Positions 35,353 through 43,460 of a DNA stretch of 59,601 nucleotides are shown piece by piece. The first letter of the stretch is position 1, and every line of letters starts with the position of its first letter. Position numbers and translations under genes: made by a program. The notes beneath the pieces are model-generated. The model worked only from the letters and a program-made list of their open reading frames with translations, searched no databases and had not been told where the DNA came from. This DNA is from Acidobacteriota bacterium (lineage in GTDB: Bacteria > Acidobacteriota > Terriglobia > 20CM-2-55-15), in assembly GCA_022821145.1 (NCBI GenBank), contig JAJEEE010000001.1:1-59601 (forward strand). Direction: 5' to 3'.

Positions 35353-36234
35353 TCACCAGCGGAGATGTCGTTCCGAGGCAAAGTCCCGGGGCTCGCCGCT
35401 GACCGGATCGGTGAACGCCAGACGGGCGGCCAGAAGCTGCAACGGTCCATCCGCAACCGGCCGGGGCCGCAACTCCGGATAGAGCGGGTCTCCGACGATC
35501 GGAAATCCGATCGAGGCCATGTGAACGCGGATCTGGTGCTGCTTGCCGGTCGCAGGGCGAATCCTGAACAAGCCCAGGCGTTGCCGCGTCTCGATCAACG
35601 CCGCCCGCGTGAGGGCGTTGACGGGCCCCGTTCCGATCTTTCGGCGATACCACGGATCGCCTTCCACGATCCTGTTTTCGATCAGCCACTCCGGTTGTTC
35701 CGGCGTTTGGGCGACGTGAGCCACGGCCCGGTACTCCTTCCGTATCCGACCCTCGGGAAAGATCTGGTGATACAGGCCCCGCGTGGCCGGATCGACGGAG
35801 AACAGCACCAGTCCCGCCGTGTCGCGGTCCAGGCGGTGCATCGGCGCCAGGTCCGCCAGTCCGGTCCGCCGCTGCAGCCGAACCAGCAGGGAACGTTCCA
35901 GGTGATCGCCGGCCGGGGACACGACCATGCCGTGGGGCTTGTCGGCGACCAGGATCCGGTCGTCCCGGTACAGGATCGTCTCGGCCTCTTGGGGCCGCGG
36001 TTCCGCCGGGACCTCTCTCCTGTAGAGAATCGTCGCGCCGTGACGGTACGCGCTCGCGGGCGATACCGCCTCGCCGCCGTCGAACGTGACGACGCCGCGG
36101 GCGACGCGGTCCCGCCAGGTCTCGGCGTGCATCCGGGGGAAGCGCGCGATCAGGTAGTCGAGGATCGTCTTGGGAGGTGACGCAAGCTTGGGCAGATAGA
36201 GGCGGGACGGAGAGGGAATCGTCCGGTCAGTCAC
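35353..36234 (-). CDS. RluA-family pseudouridine synthase
   Basis: 293 residues from GTG 36234 with GAGAAGGGG upstream. The catalytic Asp lies in MHRLDRDTAGLVLFS; RIRPATGKQHQIRVHMASIG and VVSPAGDHLERSLLVRL are conserved. An N-terminal S4-like segment is partly recognisable (ILDYLIARFPRMHAETWRDR). It isomerises uridine to pseudouridine in rRNA or tRNA; the exact site cannot be assigned. Confidence 0.9.
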   Translation of the reverse strand: MTDRTIPSPSRLYLPKLASPPKTILDYLIARFPRMHAETWRDRVARGVVTFDGGEAVSPASAYRHGATILYRREVPAEPRPQEAETILYRDDRILVADKPHGMVVSPAGDHLERSLLVRLQRRTGLADLAPMHRLDRDTAGLVLFSVDPATRGLYHQIFPEGRIRKEYRAVAHVAQTPEQPEWLIENRIVEGDPWYRRKIGTGPVNALTRAALIETRQRLGLFRIRPATGKQHQIRVHMASIGFPIVGDPLYPELRPRPVADGPLQLLAARLAFTDPVSGEPRDFASERHLRW

Positions 36235-36303
36235 CGGCGCCCCTTCTCCGTCGTCTCCCGCCGCTAGATGGTCGCCGGCATTCCGCTCGATCGCCCGGAG
36301 CGA

Positions 36304-36501
36304 TCATGCCGCGGGCGGCCGTCGACGCGGAACGGGTGGGAGCTTCTTGTCGCTGCCCCACAGGGCCGCCAGACGACGCGCGCTCTCCAGCGCGATGAGA
36401 GCCTCCGGACCATGTCGGACCGATGCCGTCTTTTCGGTCGTGCCCCTCAGCCGGGCCGCCTTTTCGGGCAGGGCGTCATCGAAGTTCGGTGTGGTCCGCA
36501 T
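36304..36501 (-). pseudogene. vapB: Orphan VapB-type antitoxin, probably decaying; partner toxin lost
   Basis: 65 residues beginning MRTTPNFDDALPEKAARLRG, followed by SARRLAALWGSDKKLPPVP. This matches the ribbon-helix-helix VapB family, which normally starts MRTTLNIDDALL; here Pro replaces Leu at residues 5 and 12 and Phe replaces Ile at 7, positions in the strand and helix core. The stop overlaps an ATGATC that is where vapC would begin, but that frame holds only 26 codons of non-PIN sequence. I read it as a relic of a vapBC pair. Confidence 0.55.
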
Positions 36502-36620
36502 ACGCACGATGCTGCATCGGCGATGCACATCATGTCAACGGTCGGGCGGGTCGATCGTCCTGCCATCGAACCGGCTGCGTCGTGTACGCTGTGTCATGCA
36601 GATTCTGTGATGCTGTGCGC

Positions 36621-36962
36621 ATGAAAAACATCACCGTATCCGTTGACGAAGAGACCCATCGGCTTGCGCGAATCCGAGCGGCGGAGTTGGAAACATCGGT
36701 GTCGGCATTGGTGCGCGACTACCTGAAGAACCTGGTTGCGAACCGCACCGGCGGCACGGCGTTGAACGAGCCGGACGTGGAGACGGAATCCGAACGTCGT
36801 CGCAGGATGTTGCGAGAGGTCATCGAGAAGATCACGGCCAACGGCGGTGGATTGCGCATGGCCGACAACCTGTCCCGCGAGGAACTGTACGACCGGGCCA
36901 GAGCCAGGACAGAGGCTCGGACGGCCGCCGCCGCTGAACGCGAAGACCTTACGCGCGGCTGA
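36621..36962 (+). CDS. Ribbon-helix-helix antitoxin of a VapBC-like pair
   Basis: 113 residues. MKNITVSVDEETHRLARIRA and ETSVSALVRDYLKNL form a ribbon-helix-helix DNA-binding domain; the acidic-basic C-terminal helix (residues ~50-110) would bind the toxin. A PIN-domain start follows 5 nt after its stop, the usual antitoxin-toxin spacing. The partner toxin is truncated, so this antitoxin is probably an orphan. Confidence 0.75.
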   Translation: MKNITVSVDEETHRLARIRAAELETSVSALVRDYLKNLVANRTGGTALNEPDVETESERRRRMLREVIEKITANGGGLRMADNLSREELYDRARARTEARTAAAAEREDLTRG

Positions 36963-36967
36963 GCGCC

Positions 36968-37190
36968 ATGCGCTACGTCGATACGAACGTGTTGTTGTAC
37001 GCGGTGAGCGCTCTGTCGGCGGAGGCGTGGCCCGGCCGCGATGTGCCGGTTCAGGGAAGCCTTCACGGAGGGCCGGTCCGGATGAGCGTGCTTCGCGCGT
37101 TCCTCACCGTGGTAAATCGACTATCCGCGTCAGTCGGGCCCCGTTTGGAGAAACCCTGTCGGAAGGCGCGTTGCAGTAGTCACGGGTGGT
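36968..37190 (+). pseudogene. vapC: Truncated VapC-type PIN-domain toxin
   Basis: The frame opens with MRYVDTNVLLYAVSA, the first strand of PIN-domain RNases with the metal-binding Asp at residue 4. After about residue 20 the sequence loses PIN character; a short VRMSVLRAFLTVV stretch may be a displaced piece of the SVQVLQEFYV region. The other acidic residues and the C-terminal helix are missing, and the open frame runs into antisense of the O-methyltransferase. The toxin is thus very likely inactive. Confidence 0.6.
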
Positions 37191-37227
37191 CGCCAACGCG
37201 AGCGACGGAAAGCGATATCGCCACGGC

Positions 37228-38226
37228 CTACCGGGCGACACCCTCGATGACGCTGATCGGCATGCGGGTCGGCGCCACCCGGGTCAGCTCCAGGCCGGCT
37301 TTTTCGTACAGCGTCCGATATTCGTCCACCGTCCGCTCTTTCCCTCCGTAGCACAGCATCATCAGGTCGAGCCACTTGCCGAAGTTGGGTTCGTTCCCGG
37401 TAGGAATGACGAACTCGACGACCAGCACCCGGCCCTTCGATCCGGCCGCCTTGCGGCAGTTGGCGAGGAACCGCACGGTGTTCTCGTCGTTCCAGTCGTG
37501 GACGACGTGACGCAGGATGTAGGCGTCCGCGCCGCGGGGGATCTCGTCCTCGAGGGCCGAGCCCGCGATCACCCGGAGCCGGGATCCGAGGCCGGCGGCT
37601 TCGACCTTCGCGCGCGCCCGTTCTGCGATGGGGGGCAATTCGAACAGGACGCCCTTCAGGTGATCGACCTGCTCGAGCAGGGTGATCAGCATCGAGCCGT
37701 CGGCGCCGCCCACGTCGACCACTTCGTCGAAGCCCGTGAAGTCGTAGGCCTCGATCATCGGCAGGGTCTCCGCGCCGTGATGGCCGAACATGGCGTCGGA
37801 GAAGAGCGCGCCGCGGTCCGGATGCCGCGTCATGTAGTCGAACACGGGCATTCCGTGCGCGCGGTCGAACGCCGCTTCGCCCGTCCGGGCCGAATGCAGC
37901 AGGCAGCCCCACGCCTCGTACAGCTCCCGGCCGTGCATCCGGGCGTAACCCATCCCGCCGGACGTGCCCAACGCCTCGGCCAGGGGCGTCAGGCCGAAAC
38001 GCCCCTCCGCGTCCTCGGCGTAGACCCCGACGCTGGCCAGCGCACGCAGGATCCGGTACAGCGCGCCGCCGTGGGCGCCCGCCTCGGCCGCCAACTCGTC
38101 GGCCGTCTTCGGGGCCTCGGCCAGGCGTCCGGTGATGTCCAGTTCCGCCGCGACGAACAGGGCCTGGGTGGTCCAGTAGCCGCGAATCATGTCGTTCAAC
38201 TGCTTTCTGAGATCGGCGTCGGGCAA
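37228..38226 (-). CDS. O-methyltransferase (COMT / acetylserotonin methyltransferase-like)
   Basis: About 332 residues. Dimerisation/winged-helix domain first (GYWTTQALFVAAELDITGRL, ALYRILRALASVGVY), then the SAM domain with VVDVGGADGSMLITLLEQ and LRHVVHDWNDENTVRFL, where His is the catalytic base position. It methylates hydroxyls of small aromatic or polyketide-type substrates. I prefer TTG 38226, which has GGAGGA five nt upstream, over ATG 38271, which is embedded in the TATAAT -10 box. Confidence 0.85.
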   Translation of the reverse strand: MPDADLRKQLNDMIRGYWTTQALFVAAELDITGRLAEAPKTADELAAEAGAHGGALYRILRALASVGVYAEDAEGRFGLTPLAEALGTSGGMGYARMHGRELYEAWGCLLHSARTGEAAFDRAHGMPVFDYMTRHPDRGALFSDAMFGHHGAETLPMIEAYDFTGFDEVVDVGGADGSMLITLLEQVDHLKGVLFELPPIAERARAKVEAAGLGSRLRVIAGSALEDEIPRGADAYILRHVVHDWNDENTVRFLANCRKAAGSKGRVLVVEFVIPTGNEPNFGKWLDLMMLCYGGKERTVDEYRTLYEKAGLELTRVAPTRMPISVIEGVAR

Positions 38227-38269
38227 TCGTGTCCTCCAGTGTTCGTTATCCGCTGCCGTGGGGGCCGCC

Positions 38270-38317
38270 ATTATATCGGGTTCGGGCGCGGCTTCCCGCC
38301 CGGCGCCCTGCTAGAAT
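38270..38317. promoter_or_regulatory. Divergent -10 elements between O-methyltransferase and LeuC-type genes
   Basis: TATAAT on the minus strand (38275-38270) faces the O-methyltransferase. TAGAAT on the plus strand (38312-38317) ends 6 nt before ATG 38324, a leaderless geometry. Neither has a convincing -35, which could mean activator dependence. Confidence 0.45.
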
Positions 38318-38323
38318 CGCTCC

Positions 38324-39580
38324 ATGGGCATGACGATCGCCGAGAAGATCCTGGCGCGGACCTCCGGGTCGTCGTCGGTGTCTCCGGGGCAGATCGTGGA
38401 CGCCTTCCCGGACCTGGTCATGAGCCACACGGCCACGTGGCGTTCCGTCGACGTGATGGAGCGCGTGGGCGCGACGAAGCTCCACGATCCGGACCGGATC
38501 GCCATCGTCCTGGACCACATCGCCCCGGCCAAGACCGAGAAGCACGCCGCCGACCAGCAGCGGAGCCGGGAGTTCGCCCGGAAGTACGGCATCCGCAAGT
38601 TCTATGACGTCGACGCCGGGATCGCGCACCTCGTCCTGATGGAGGCGGGGCACGTCGCGCCGGGGGACCTGATCGTCGGCACCGACTCCCACTGCACGAT
38701 CTACGGCAGTCTGGGCGCGCTCGGCACCGGGATCGGCTACACCGAGGTCGCCTCGGTCTGGCTGACCGGCAAGCTGTGGATGAAGGTCCCGCGAACCACG
38801 CGCATCGATCTCTCGGGGCGCTTCGGGCCGGGAGTCTACGCCAAGGACCTGATGCTCCACCTGATCGGACGGCTGGGCGCGGACGGCTGCACCTACGAGT
38901 CGGTCGAGTTCTACGGCGCGCCGATGTCGGAGATGAGCGTTTCCGAACGCATGACCATGACGAACCTGGCCATGGAGATGGGCGTCAAGTGCGCGTTCAC
39001 GCCTCCCGACGCGAAGACCGAGGCCTACCTGGCCGAGCGGCTGGACGGACGGGCGTACGCCGGCATCGCCGCCGACGCCGACGCGGTCTTTTCCCGGACG
39101 GTCGACGTCGACCTGGCGGCGCTGGACCCGATGGTGGCGTGCCCCAGCCAGGTCGACAACGTCCGGGCCGTCGGCGAGGTGGCGGGCACGCGGCTGGACC
39201 AGGTGTTCCTGGGCTCCTGCGCGAACGCCAAGTACGAGGACCTGGCCGTGGCCGCGCGCATCCTCGACGGCAAGACCATCGATCCCGGCGTCCGTTTCAT
39301 CATCACACCGGGCTCCCGGCGGATCATGCTGGAGGCCATGCGCACGGGCGTCCTGCAGACCCTGATCGAGAGCGGGGGCACGCTGACCAACCCCGGTTGC
39401 GGGGCGTGCGCCGGAGACGGCGGCGTCATGGCCGACGGCGAGGTCAGCCTGTCCACGGCCAACCGGAACTTCCTGGGACGGATGGGCAGCCGCGAGTCGC
39501 GGATCTATCTCTCCAGTCCGGCCACGGCGGCCGCCTCCGCGCTGACCGGTGTCATATCGGACCCGCGGGAAATCGTCTAA
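38324..39580 (+). CDS. leuC: Aconitase-family large subunit, LeuC type (isopropylmalate/homoaconitate dehydratase)
   Basis: 418 residues, the length of the archaeal-type LeuC2/HacA group. [4Fe-4S] ligands are Cys299 (GSCANAKYEDL) and Cys359/Cys362 (NPGCGACAGDGGV). IVGTDSHCTIYG and TANRNFLGRMGS are conserved. GSCAN replaces the usual GSCTN. It isomerises 2-isopropylmalate or a related 2-hydroxy acid together with the small subunit encoded 6 nt downstream. ATG 38330 is an alternative start. No leuA or leuB is nearby, so the leucine assignment is tentative; homoaconitate, citramalate or dimethylmalate are options. Confidence 0.82.
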   Translation: MGMTIAEKILARTSGSSSVSPGQIVDAFPDLVMSHTATWRSVDVMERVGATKLHDPDRIAIVLDHIAPAKTEKHAADQQRSREFARKYGIRKFYDVDAGIAHLVLMEAGHVAPGDLIVGTDSHCTIYGSLGALGTGIGYTEVASVWLTGKLWMKVPRTTRIDLSGRFGPGVYAKDLMLHLIGRLGADGCTYESVEFYGAPMSEMSVSERMTMTNLAMEMGVKCAFTPPDAKTEAYLAERLDGRAYAGIAADADAVFSRTVDVDLAALDPMVACPSQVDNVRAVGEVAGTRLDQVFLGSCANAKYEDLAVAARILDGKTIDPGVRFIITPGSRRIMLEAMRTGVLQTLIESGGTLTNPGCGACAGDGGVMADGEVSLSTANRNFLGRMGSRESRIYLSSPATAAASALTGVISDPREIV

Positions 39581-39586
39581 AGTATT

Positions 39587-40081
39587 TTGAATAAGTTAAT
39601 TGAAGGCCGAGTCTTCAAGTTCGGCGACAACATAAACTCCGACATTATCATCCCGGGCCGCTACCTCATCCACATCGATCCCGACACGCTGGCCGCGCAT
39701 GCGTTCGAGGTCCTGGGGGATGACTATCCGGAACGGCTGCGGGGCTTCGACATCCTGGCGGCGGGCCGGAACTTCGGCTGCGGCAGCGCGCGCGAGCAGG
39801 CGGCGACGGCGTTGATCGGCCTGGGTTTCCGGGCCGTCGTGGCCGTCTCGTTCGCGCGGACCTTCTATCGCAACGCCATCAACGCGGGGTTGCCGATCGC
39901 CGAGTGCCCCGCGCTGGTCGAGGCCGTGTCGGAGGGCGACGCGGTTTCGATCGACCTGGAGGCCGGCGCCGCGCGCGCCGGCGATGCGGTCTACGAGTTC
40001 CCGCGAGTCCCCGGCTCCGTCCGCCGGATTCTGGAGGCCGGGGGGCTGGCCGCGTATCTCAAGGCGCACCATCGGGAGTAG
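39587..40081 (+). CDS. leuD: Aconitase-family small subunit, LeuD type
   Basis: 164 residues from TTG 39587. GRVFKFGDNINSDIIIPGRY and GRNFGCGSAREQAATALIGL are the swivelling-domain substrate-recognition motifs; SFARTFYRNAINAGLP is the conserved loop. It completes the active site of the LeuC-type subunit upstream. Its 3' end converges on the LeuC-like gene of the minus-strand operon with a 16-nt gap. Confidence 0.88.
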   Translation: MNKLIEGRVFKFGDNINSDIIIPGRYLIHIDPDTLAAHAFEVLGDDYPERLRGFDILAAGRNFGCGSAREQAATALIGLGFRAVVAVSFARTFYRNAINAGLPIAECPALVEAVSEGDAVSIDLEAGAARAGDAVYEFPRVPGSVRRILEAGGLAAYLKAHHRE

Positions 40082-40097
40082 TCGTCAAGCCGTCGCG

Positions 40098-41345
40098 TCA
40101 ACCCCGGGGATCGGCGATGCGGCCGGTGGCGGCCGAGACGGCGACGGTATCGGTGGAGGCCAGGAAGTGGCGGGCCTCGGGGCTCCCGTTCCGGCCGGGA
40201 AAGTTCCGGGCCTGGTTGGAGATCATCGTCTCGCCGGCGCACATCGCGCCCATGTTGACGGCCTGGTTCGACCCGGCGCCGGGCGGGCAGACGATGGCCC
40301 CCGCGTCGACGAGCGCCTCGATCAGGCCCTCCCGCAACGCGGCCTTGAAGATGCCGCGGTTGGCCGGCACGACCTGGAGGCGCACGCCCGGGTGGACGCT
40401 CCGGCCGTCCAGCCGCCGGACGAGCGTCCGGATGTCCCTCAACCGGCCGCCCGTGCTGCCGCCGACCTCGGCGATGTCGATGGGCGTGCCCTGGACCTCG
40501 CGGACGGGACGGACGTTCCCCACGGTCGGGGGACACGCGACCTGCGGCCCGTCGATCGCGGCCAGGTCGATTCGGACGATGTCGGCGTACCGGCAGCCGG
40601 GATCGTTCCGGACCAGCTCGAAGCCGGCCCGGGCATGCTCGCGCGCGAACGCCTCGGTCTTCGCGTCCGGGTCGATGAACGCCGCCTTCGCCCCCAGGTC
40701 GATCGACATCAGGGGGAACAGGCAACGGTCCTCGATCGACAGGCCCTCGACGTAGTCTCCGGCGTATTCCAGGGCCTGGTAGATGGCCGAGTCCTCGCCC
40801 AGGGACCCGACGACGTGCTGGGCCGCGTCGCGGGGCGTCACGCCCTCGTGCGGCGCGCCTTCCAGGCGCACCTGGACGGTTTCCGGCGCGCGGAACCAGG
40901 CCTTGGAGTGGGCGAAACCCATCGCCGCCATCGAGTTGTTGCCGACGCCGGTGGCGAAGGCGCCCAGCGCCCCGTGGATCGGCGTGTGGGAGTCGCAGCC
41001 GATGATGACCTGGCCGGGCGCCCACAGCCCGCTCTCGATGATCACGTGGTGCAGGCTTCCGCTGCCGGCGTCGAAGACGCGGATGCCGTGCTCGGCGGCG
41101 AACTCCCGCACGCGGTGGAGCCGCCGCGCCCCCTCCTCGGTCGGTGCGGAGAAGTTGTGATCGAAGACGAACACGATCCGCGACGGGTCGTGGACGGCGG
41201 CCCCGTCGAGCTCTTCCCGGAAGACGCGCGTCACGAAGCTTGCGCTGAGGTCGTGCATCACCATCAGGTCCACGTCCGCCACGACCACATCGCCGGGTTC
41301 GACACGGGGGCGTCGGCCGGCGCGAGCCAGGATCTTCTCGATCAT
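40098..41345 (-). CDS. Aconitase-family (LeuC-like) protein lacking the three cluster cysteines
   Basis: 415 residues, clearly LeuC-fold: IEKILARAGRR start, GCDSHTPIHGALGAFATGVG, NFPGRNGSPEAR and a final ATGRIADP. At the positions of the cluster ligands it has Ser297 (GGSTGG), Ala357 and Asn360 (PPGAGSN); the 60- and 3-residue spacings equal those of Cys299/359/362 in the plus-strand paralogue, so the replacement is exact. Other cysteines lie close by (IVCPP, AMCAGE) and could bind metal differently. Last gene of the five-gene operon. ATG 41345 matches the family start; ATG 41363 would overlap the upstream gene by 16 nt. Reaction unknown. Confidence 0.85.
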   Translation of the reverse strand: MIEKILARAGRRPRVEPGDVVVADVDLMVMHDLSASFVTRVFREELDGAAVHDPSRIVFVFDHNFSAPTEEGARRLHRVREFAAEHGIRVFDAGSGSLHHVIIESGLWAPGQVIIGCDSHTPIHGALGAFATGVGNNSMAAMGFAHSKAWFRAPETVQVRLEGAPHEGVTPRDAAQHVVGSLGEDSAIYQALEYAGDYVEGLSIEDRCLFPLMSIDLGAKAAFIDPDAKTEAFAREHARAGFELVRNDPGCRYADIVRIDLAAIDGPQVACPPTVGNVRPVREVQGTPIDIAEVGGSTGGRLRDIRTLVRRLDGRSVHPGVRLQVVPANRGIFKAALREGLIEALVDAGAIVCPPGAGSNQAVNMGAMCAGETMISNQARNFPGRNGSPEARHFLASTDTVAVSAATGRIADPRG

Positions 41346-41347
41346 GT

Positions 41348-42331
41348 TCACAACGGCGTCCATCCCGCGGCGTGGGCCCGGCAGGTGTCGCCCCAGATCC
41401 AGTGGCGGTTTCCGGCGCCGCCCACGGCGTGGATCCCCGCCAGGGCGCCCGGGCGCACTTGGCCGCCGCCGATGACGCGATACGGATACGAGCCGGAGAG
41501 ATCCTCGATGACGGCGTCGGGGCCGGCCTCGCCGGGCGGCCGGCCGAGGAGGGCCTCGAAACGGTCCAGGAGCGGCCGGATGCGTTCGCCGTCACCGTGC
41601 GTTCGCGAGATCCGCGTCCAGTGGCCCCGATACTCCACGGCGAGACTGACCGAGAACTCGTCGGCCAGCGACCGGCCGCCGGCGGGCGCGGGCGACTGTC
41701 CGGCATGTCCGATCAGAACGATCGCGTCCTCGGCCCCGGCCCGGCGCAGGCCGTGCTCGATCCGGCCCACCAGCGCGTGGTCGATGCGTCCCTCTCCGTC
41801 CGCGATCTCGGATTCCAGGACGACGCGGGCCATGGCCATGGACTTCCGTCGCATGGCCGTTTCGGTATCGTCCGCCGCCGGTCCCGCCCACGCTCCGGCG
41901 TCCACGTCGACCAGCTCGAGGTGCGAGTTCATCAAACCGGCATGCATGTCGAAAGGAAATCCGGCCTCGTCGAGGAGGCCGATCCGAGTCCAGCCGCGCT
42001 CGGAGGCCAGCGCTTCCAGGGTCTTGCCGAAGTCCTTTCCGGGGCGGATGTCCGTGATCGGCGTCACGGAACGGATCCACGGGTATACGCGGGGCGAGAG
42101 CCCGCAGATCAGGGTCGCCGGCGCATCGACGGCGACGACAAGCAGGGCGCGGTTGAAGTAGGGCATGAAGTTCTGGAGCGACCGGGCGGGGTTGGACCTC
42201 CACAGGTCGGAATAGACGACCCCGGCCGGAATTCCGAGCCCCCCGAGGATCTCCCGGAAACCGTCGACGCGGGCTTCGAACACCCCCGGCGGAATCTCGG
42301 CGCGGTCCCAGGCGATGAGCCCCCGTTTCAG
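41348..42331 (-). CDS. M24/creatinase-fold protein without metal ligands, C-terminally short
   Basis: 328 codons from CTG 42331, which has a perfect AAGGAGG six nt upstream and directly follows the stop of the preceding gene; GTG 42283 is the first conventional start but would cut the N-terminal domain. The creatinase N-terminal domain is visible (FEARVDGFREILGGLGIPAG, VVAVDAPATLICGLS). In the pita-bread domain the region that normally reads DxG...DitRT is SLAVEYRGHWTRISRT, so both Asp ligands are lost, and no His-Glu-Glu triad follows. Probably a non-metal hydrolase relative or a partner subunit of the M24 protein encoded upstream. Confidence 0.75.
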   Translation of the reverse strand: MKRGLIAWDRAEIPPGVFEARVDGFREILGGLGIPAGVVYSDLWRSNPARSLQNFMPYFNRALLVVAVDAPATLICGLSPRVYPWIRSVTPITDIRPGKDFGKTLEALASERGWTRIGLLDEAGFPFDMHAGLMNSHLELVDVDAGAWAGPAADDTETAMRRKSMAMARVVLESEIADGEGRIDHALVGRIEHGLRRAGAEDAIVLIGHAGQSPAPAGGRSLADEFSVSLAVEYRGHWTRISRTHGDGERIRPLLDRFEALLGRPPGEAGPDAVIEDLSGSYPYRVIGGGQVRPGALAGIHAVGGAGNRHWIWGDTCRAHAAGWTPL

Positions 42332-42332
42332 A

Positions 42333-43460
42333 TCAGGCCTCCTTGACGATGAGCGTCTTCTCGGTCGCGTTGAGCGATTCGCAACCGTCGGACGTTACCA
42401 GGAGCGTGTCGCCGAACACCATGTATCCCGACAGTGGCAGGTACGTGTTCGGATGGGCGATCAACACCATGGATTCGCGGACGACGCAGTCCACGTCCTC
42501 CAGCACGTAGGGATTCTCGTCCGGGTACAGGCCGAGGTTGTGGCCCCGGACGCGCGTGTACTTCGGCGTCGTGTATTCGCCGAAGCCGGCGGCCCGGAAG
42601 ACGTCGTTCTGGACGCGCGCGACGTCCGCGATGTTGACGCCGGGCTTCAGGAAGTCCTGGGCGGCCTGCTGCGCGTCCCGGAAGATCTCGAACGATCGCC
42701 GTTGCGCGTCGGACGGCTCGCCGACGACCAGCGTCCGGCAGATCTGGGCGAAGTAGCCGTTCACCTGGGGGCTCAGCTCGGTCGTGACGTTGTCCCCTCG
42801 CTGTAGCCGCCGTTCGGTCGGGGGATGCATCCCGAACACCTCGGTCCGCCCCGAGCCGATCAGCATGAAGTTGTCCTCGGCGCCCTGAGTCTTCAGGAAC
42901 GCCTCGACCTCGGCGACCAGCTCGTACTCGGCGATGCCGACCCGCGCCGCGTCGACGAACACCCGGTAACCGAGGTCGGCGAGGCGGGCCGCGCGCCGCA
43001 CTTCCCGGATCTCGTCCGGCGTCTTCACCTGCCGCAGCGACTCGATGGGCCGTGTGGCCGAAGCGGCCGGATGGTGCGAGACGGCGCCGATGGTCCGCGC
43101 CGAGCGCGTCTCCATGAACTCGAGTCCCGCCACGCCGATCCGCCGGCCTTCGGCCCCCGCCATCAGCCCCCGCAACCCGCGGTCGAAGTCGCCGTCGAGA
43201 CGGACGTCTTCGAAACCGGCGTCCGCGAGCGCGTCGCGATCCCAAGGGTGCGTCGTCAGGATCGTCACGCCGCCGGAGGTGGGGTCCAGGAGGGCCGCGG
43301 CGTGCGGCCCGAAGAAGCTGTAGTTGACGACGGTCCGGAAGAAATCCTTCCGCCAACCGTGGCCGTAGAGGAGCAGCCGGTCCCAGCCGGACTCGCCGGC
43401 GAGTTCCTGGAGCTGTCGATGGCGCGGCGCGTTCAACATGGGCAGCACGTCGGCCATCAT
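42333..43460 (-). CDS. M24-family creatinase/ectoine-hydrolase-like protein with degenerate metal site
   Basis: 375 residues, with N-terminal creatinase domain and a full pita-bread fold. RQVKTPDEIREVRRAARLAD marks the domain junction. Metal-ligand positions read Glu and Gln (TTELSPQVNGYFAQICRT), His kept (RGHNLGLYPDENPYV), His for Glu (MVLIAHPNTYLP) and Ser for Glu (LLVTSDGCESL). Such loss of ligands is known in creatinase and ectoine hydrolase, M24 relatives that hydrolyse C-N bonds without metal. The ATG at 43460 overlaps the stop of the cyclodeaminase-like gene. A hydrolase of a non-peptide amide or amidine is inferred. Confidence 0.82.
   Translation of the reverse strand: MMADVLPMLNAPRHRQLQELAGESGWDRLLLYGHGWRKDFFRTVVNYSFFGPHAAALLDPTSGGVTILTTHPWDRDALADAGFEDVRLDGDFDRGLRGLMAGAEGRRIGVAGLEFMETRSARTIGAVSHHPAASATRPIESLRQVKTPDEIREVRRAARLADLGYRVFVDAARVGIAEYELVAEVEAFLKTQGAEDNFMLIGSGRTEVFGMHPPTERRLQRGDNVTTELSPQVNGYFAQICRTLVVGEPSDAQRRSFEIFRDAQQAAQDFLKPGVNIADVARVQNDVFRAAGFGEYTTPKYTRVRGHNLGLYPDENPYVLEDVDCVVRESMVLIAHPNTYLPLSGYMVFGDTLLVTSDGCESLNATEKTLIVKEA

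Noticed and set aside
39991-42161. Long frames on both strands across the LeuC-like and M24-like genes
   Set aside because: Off-frame shadows of the two clear families.
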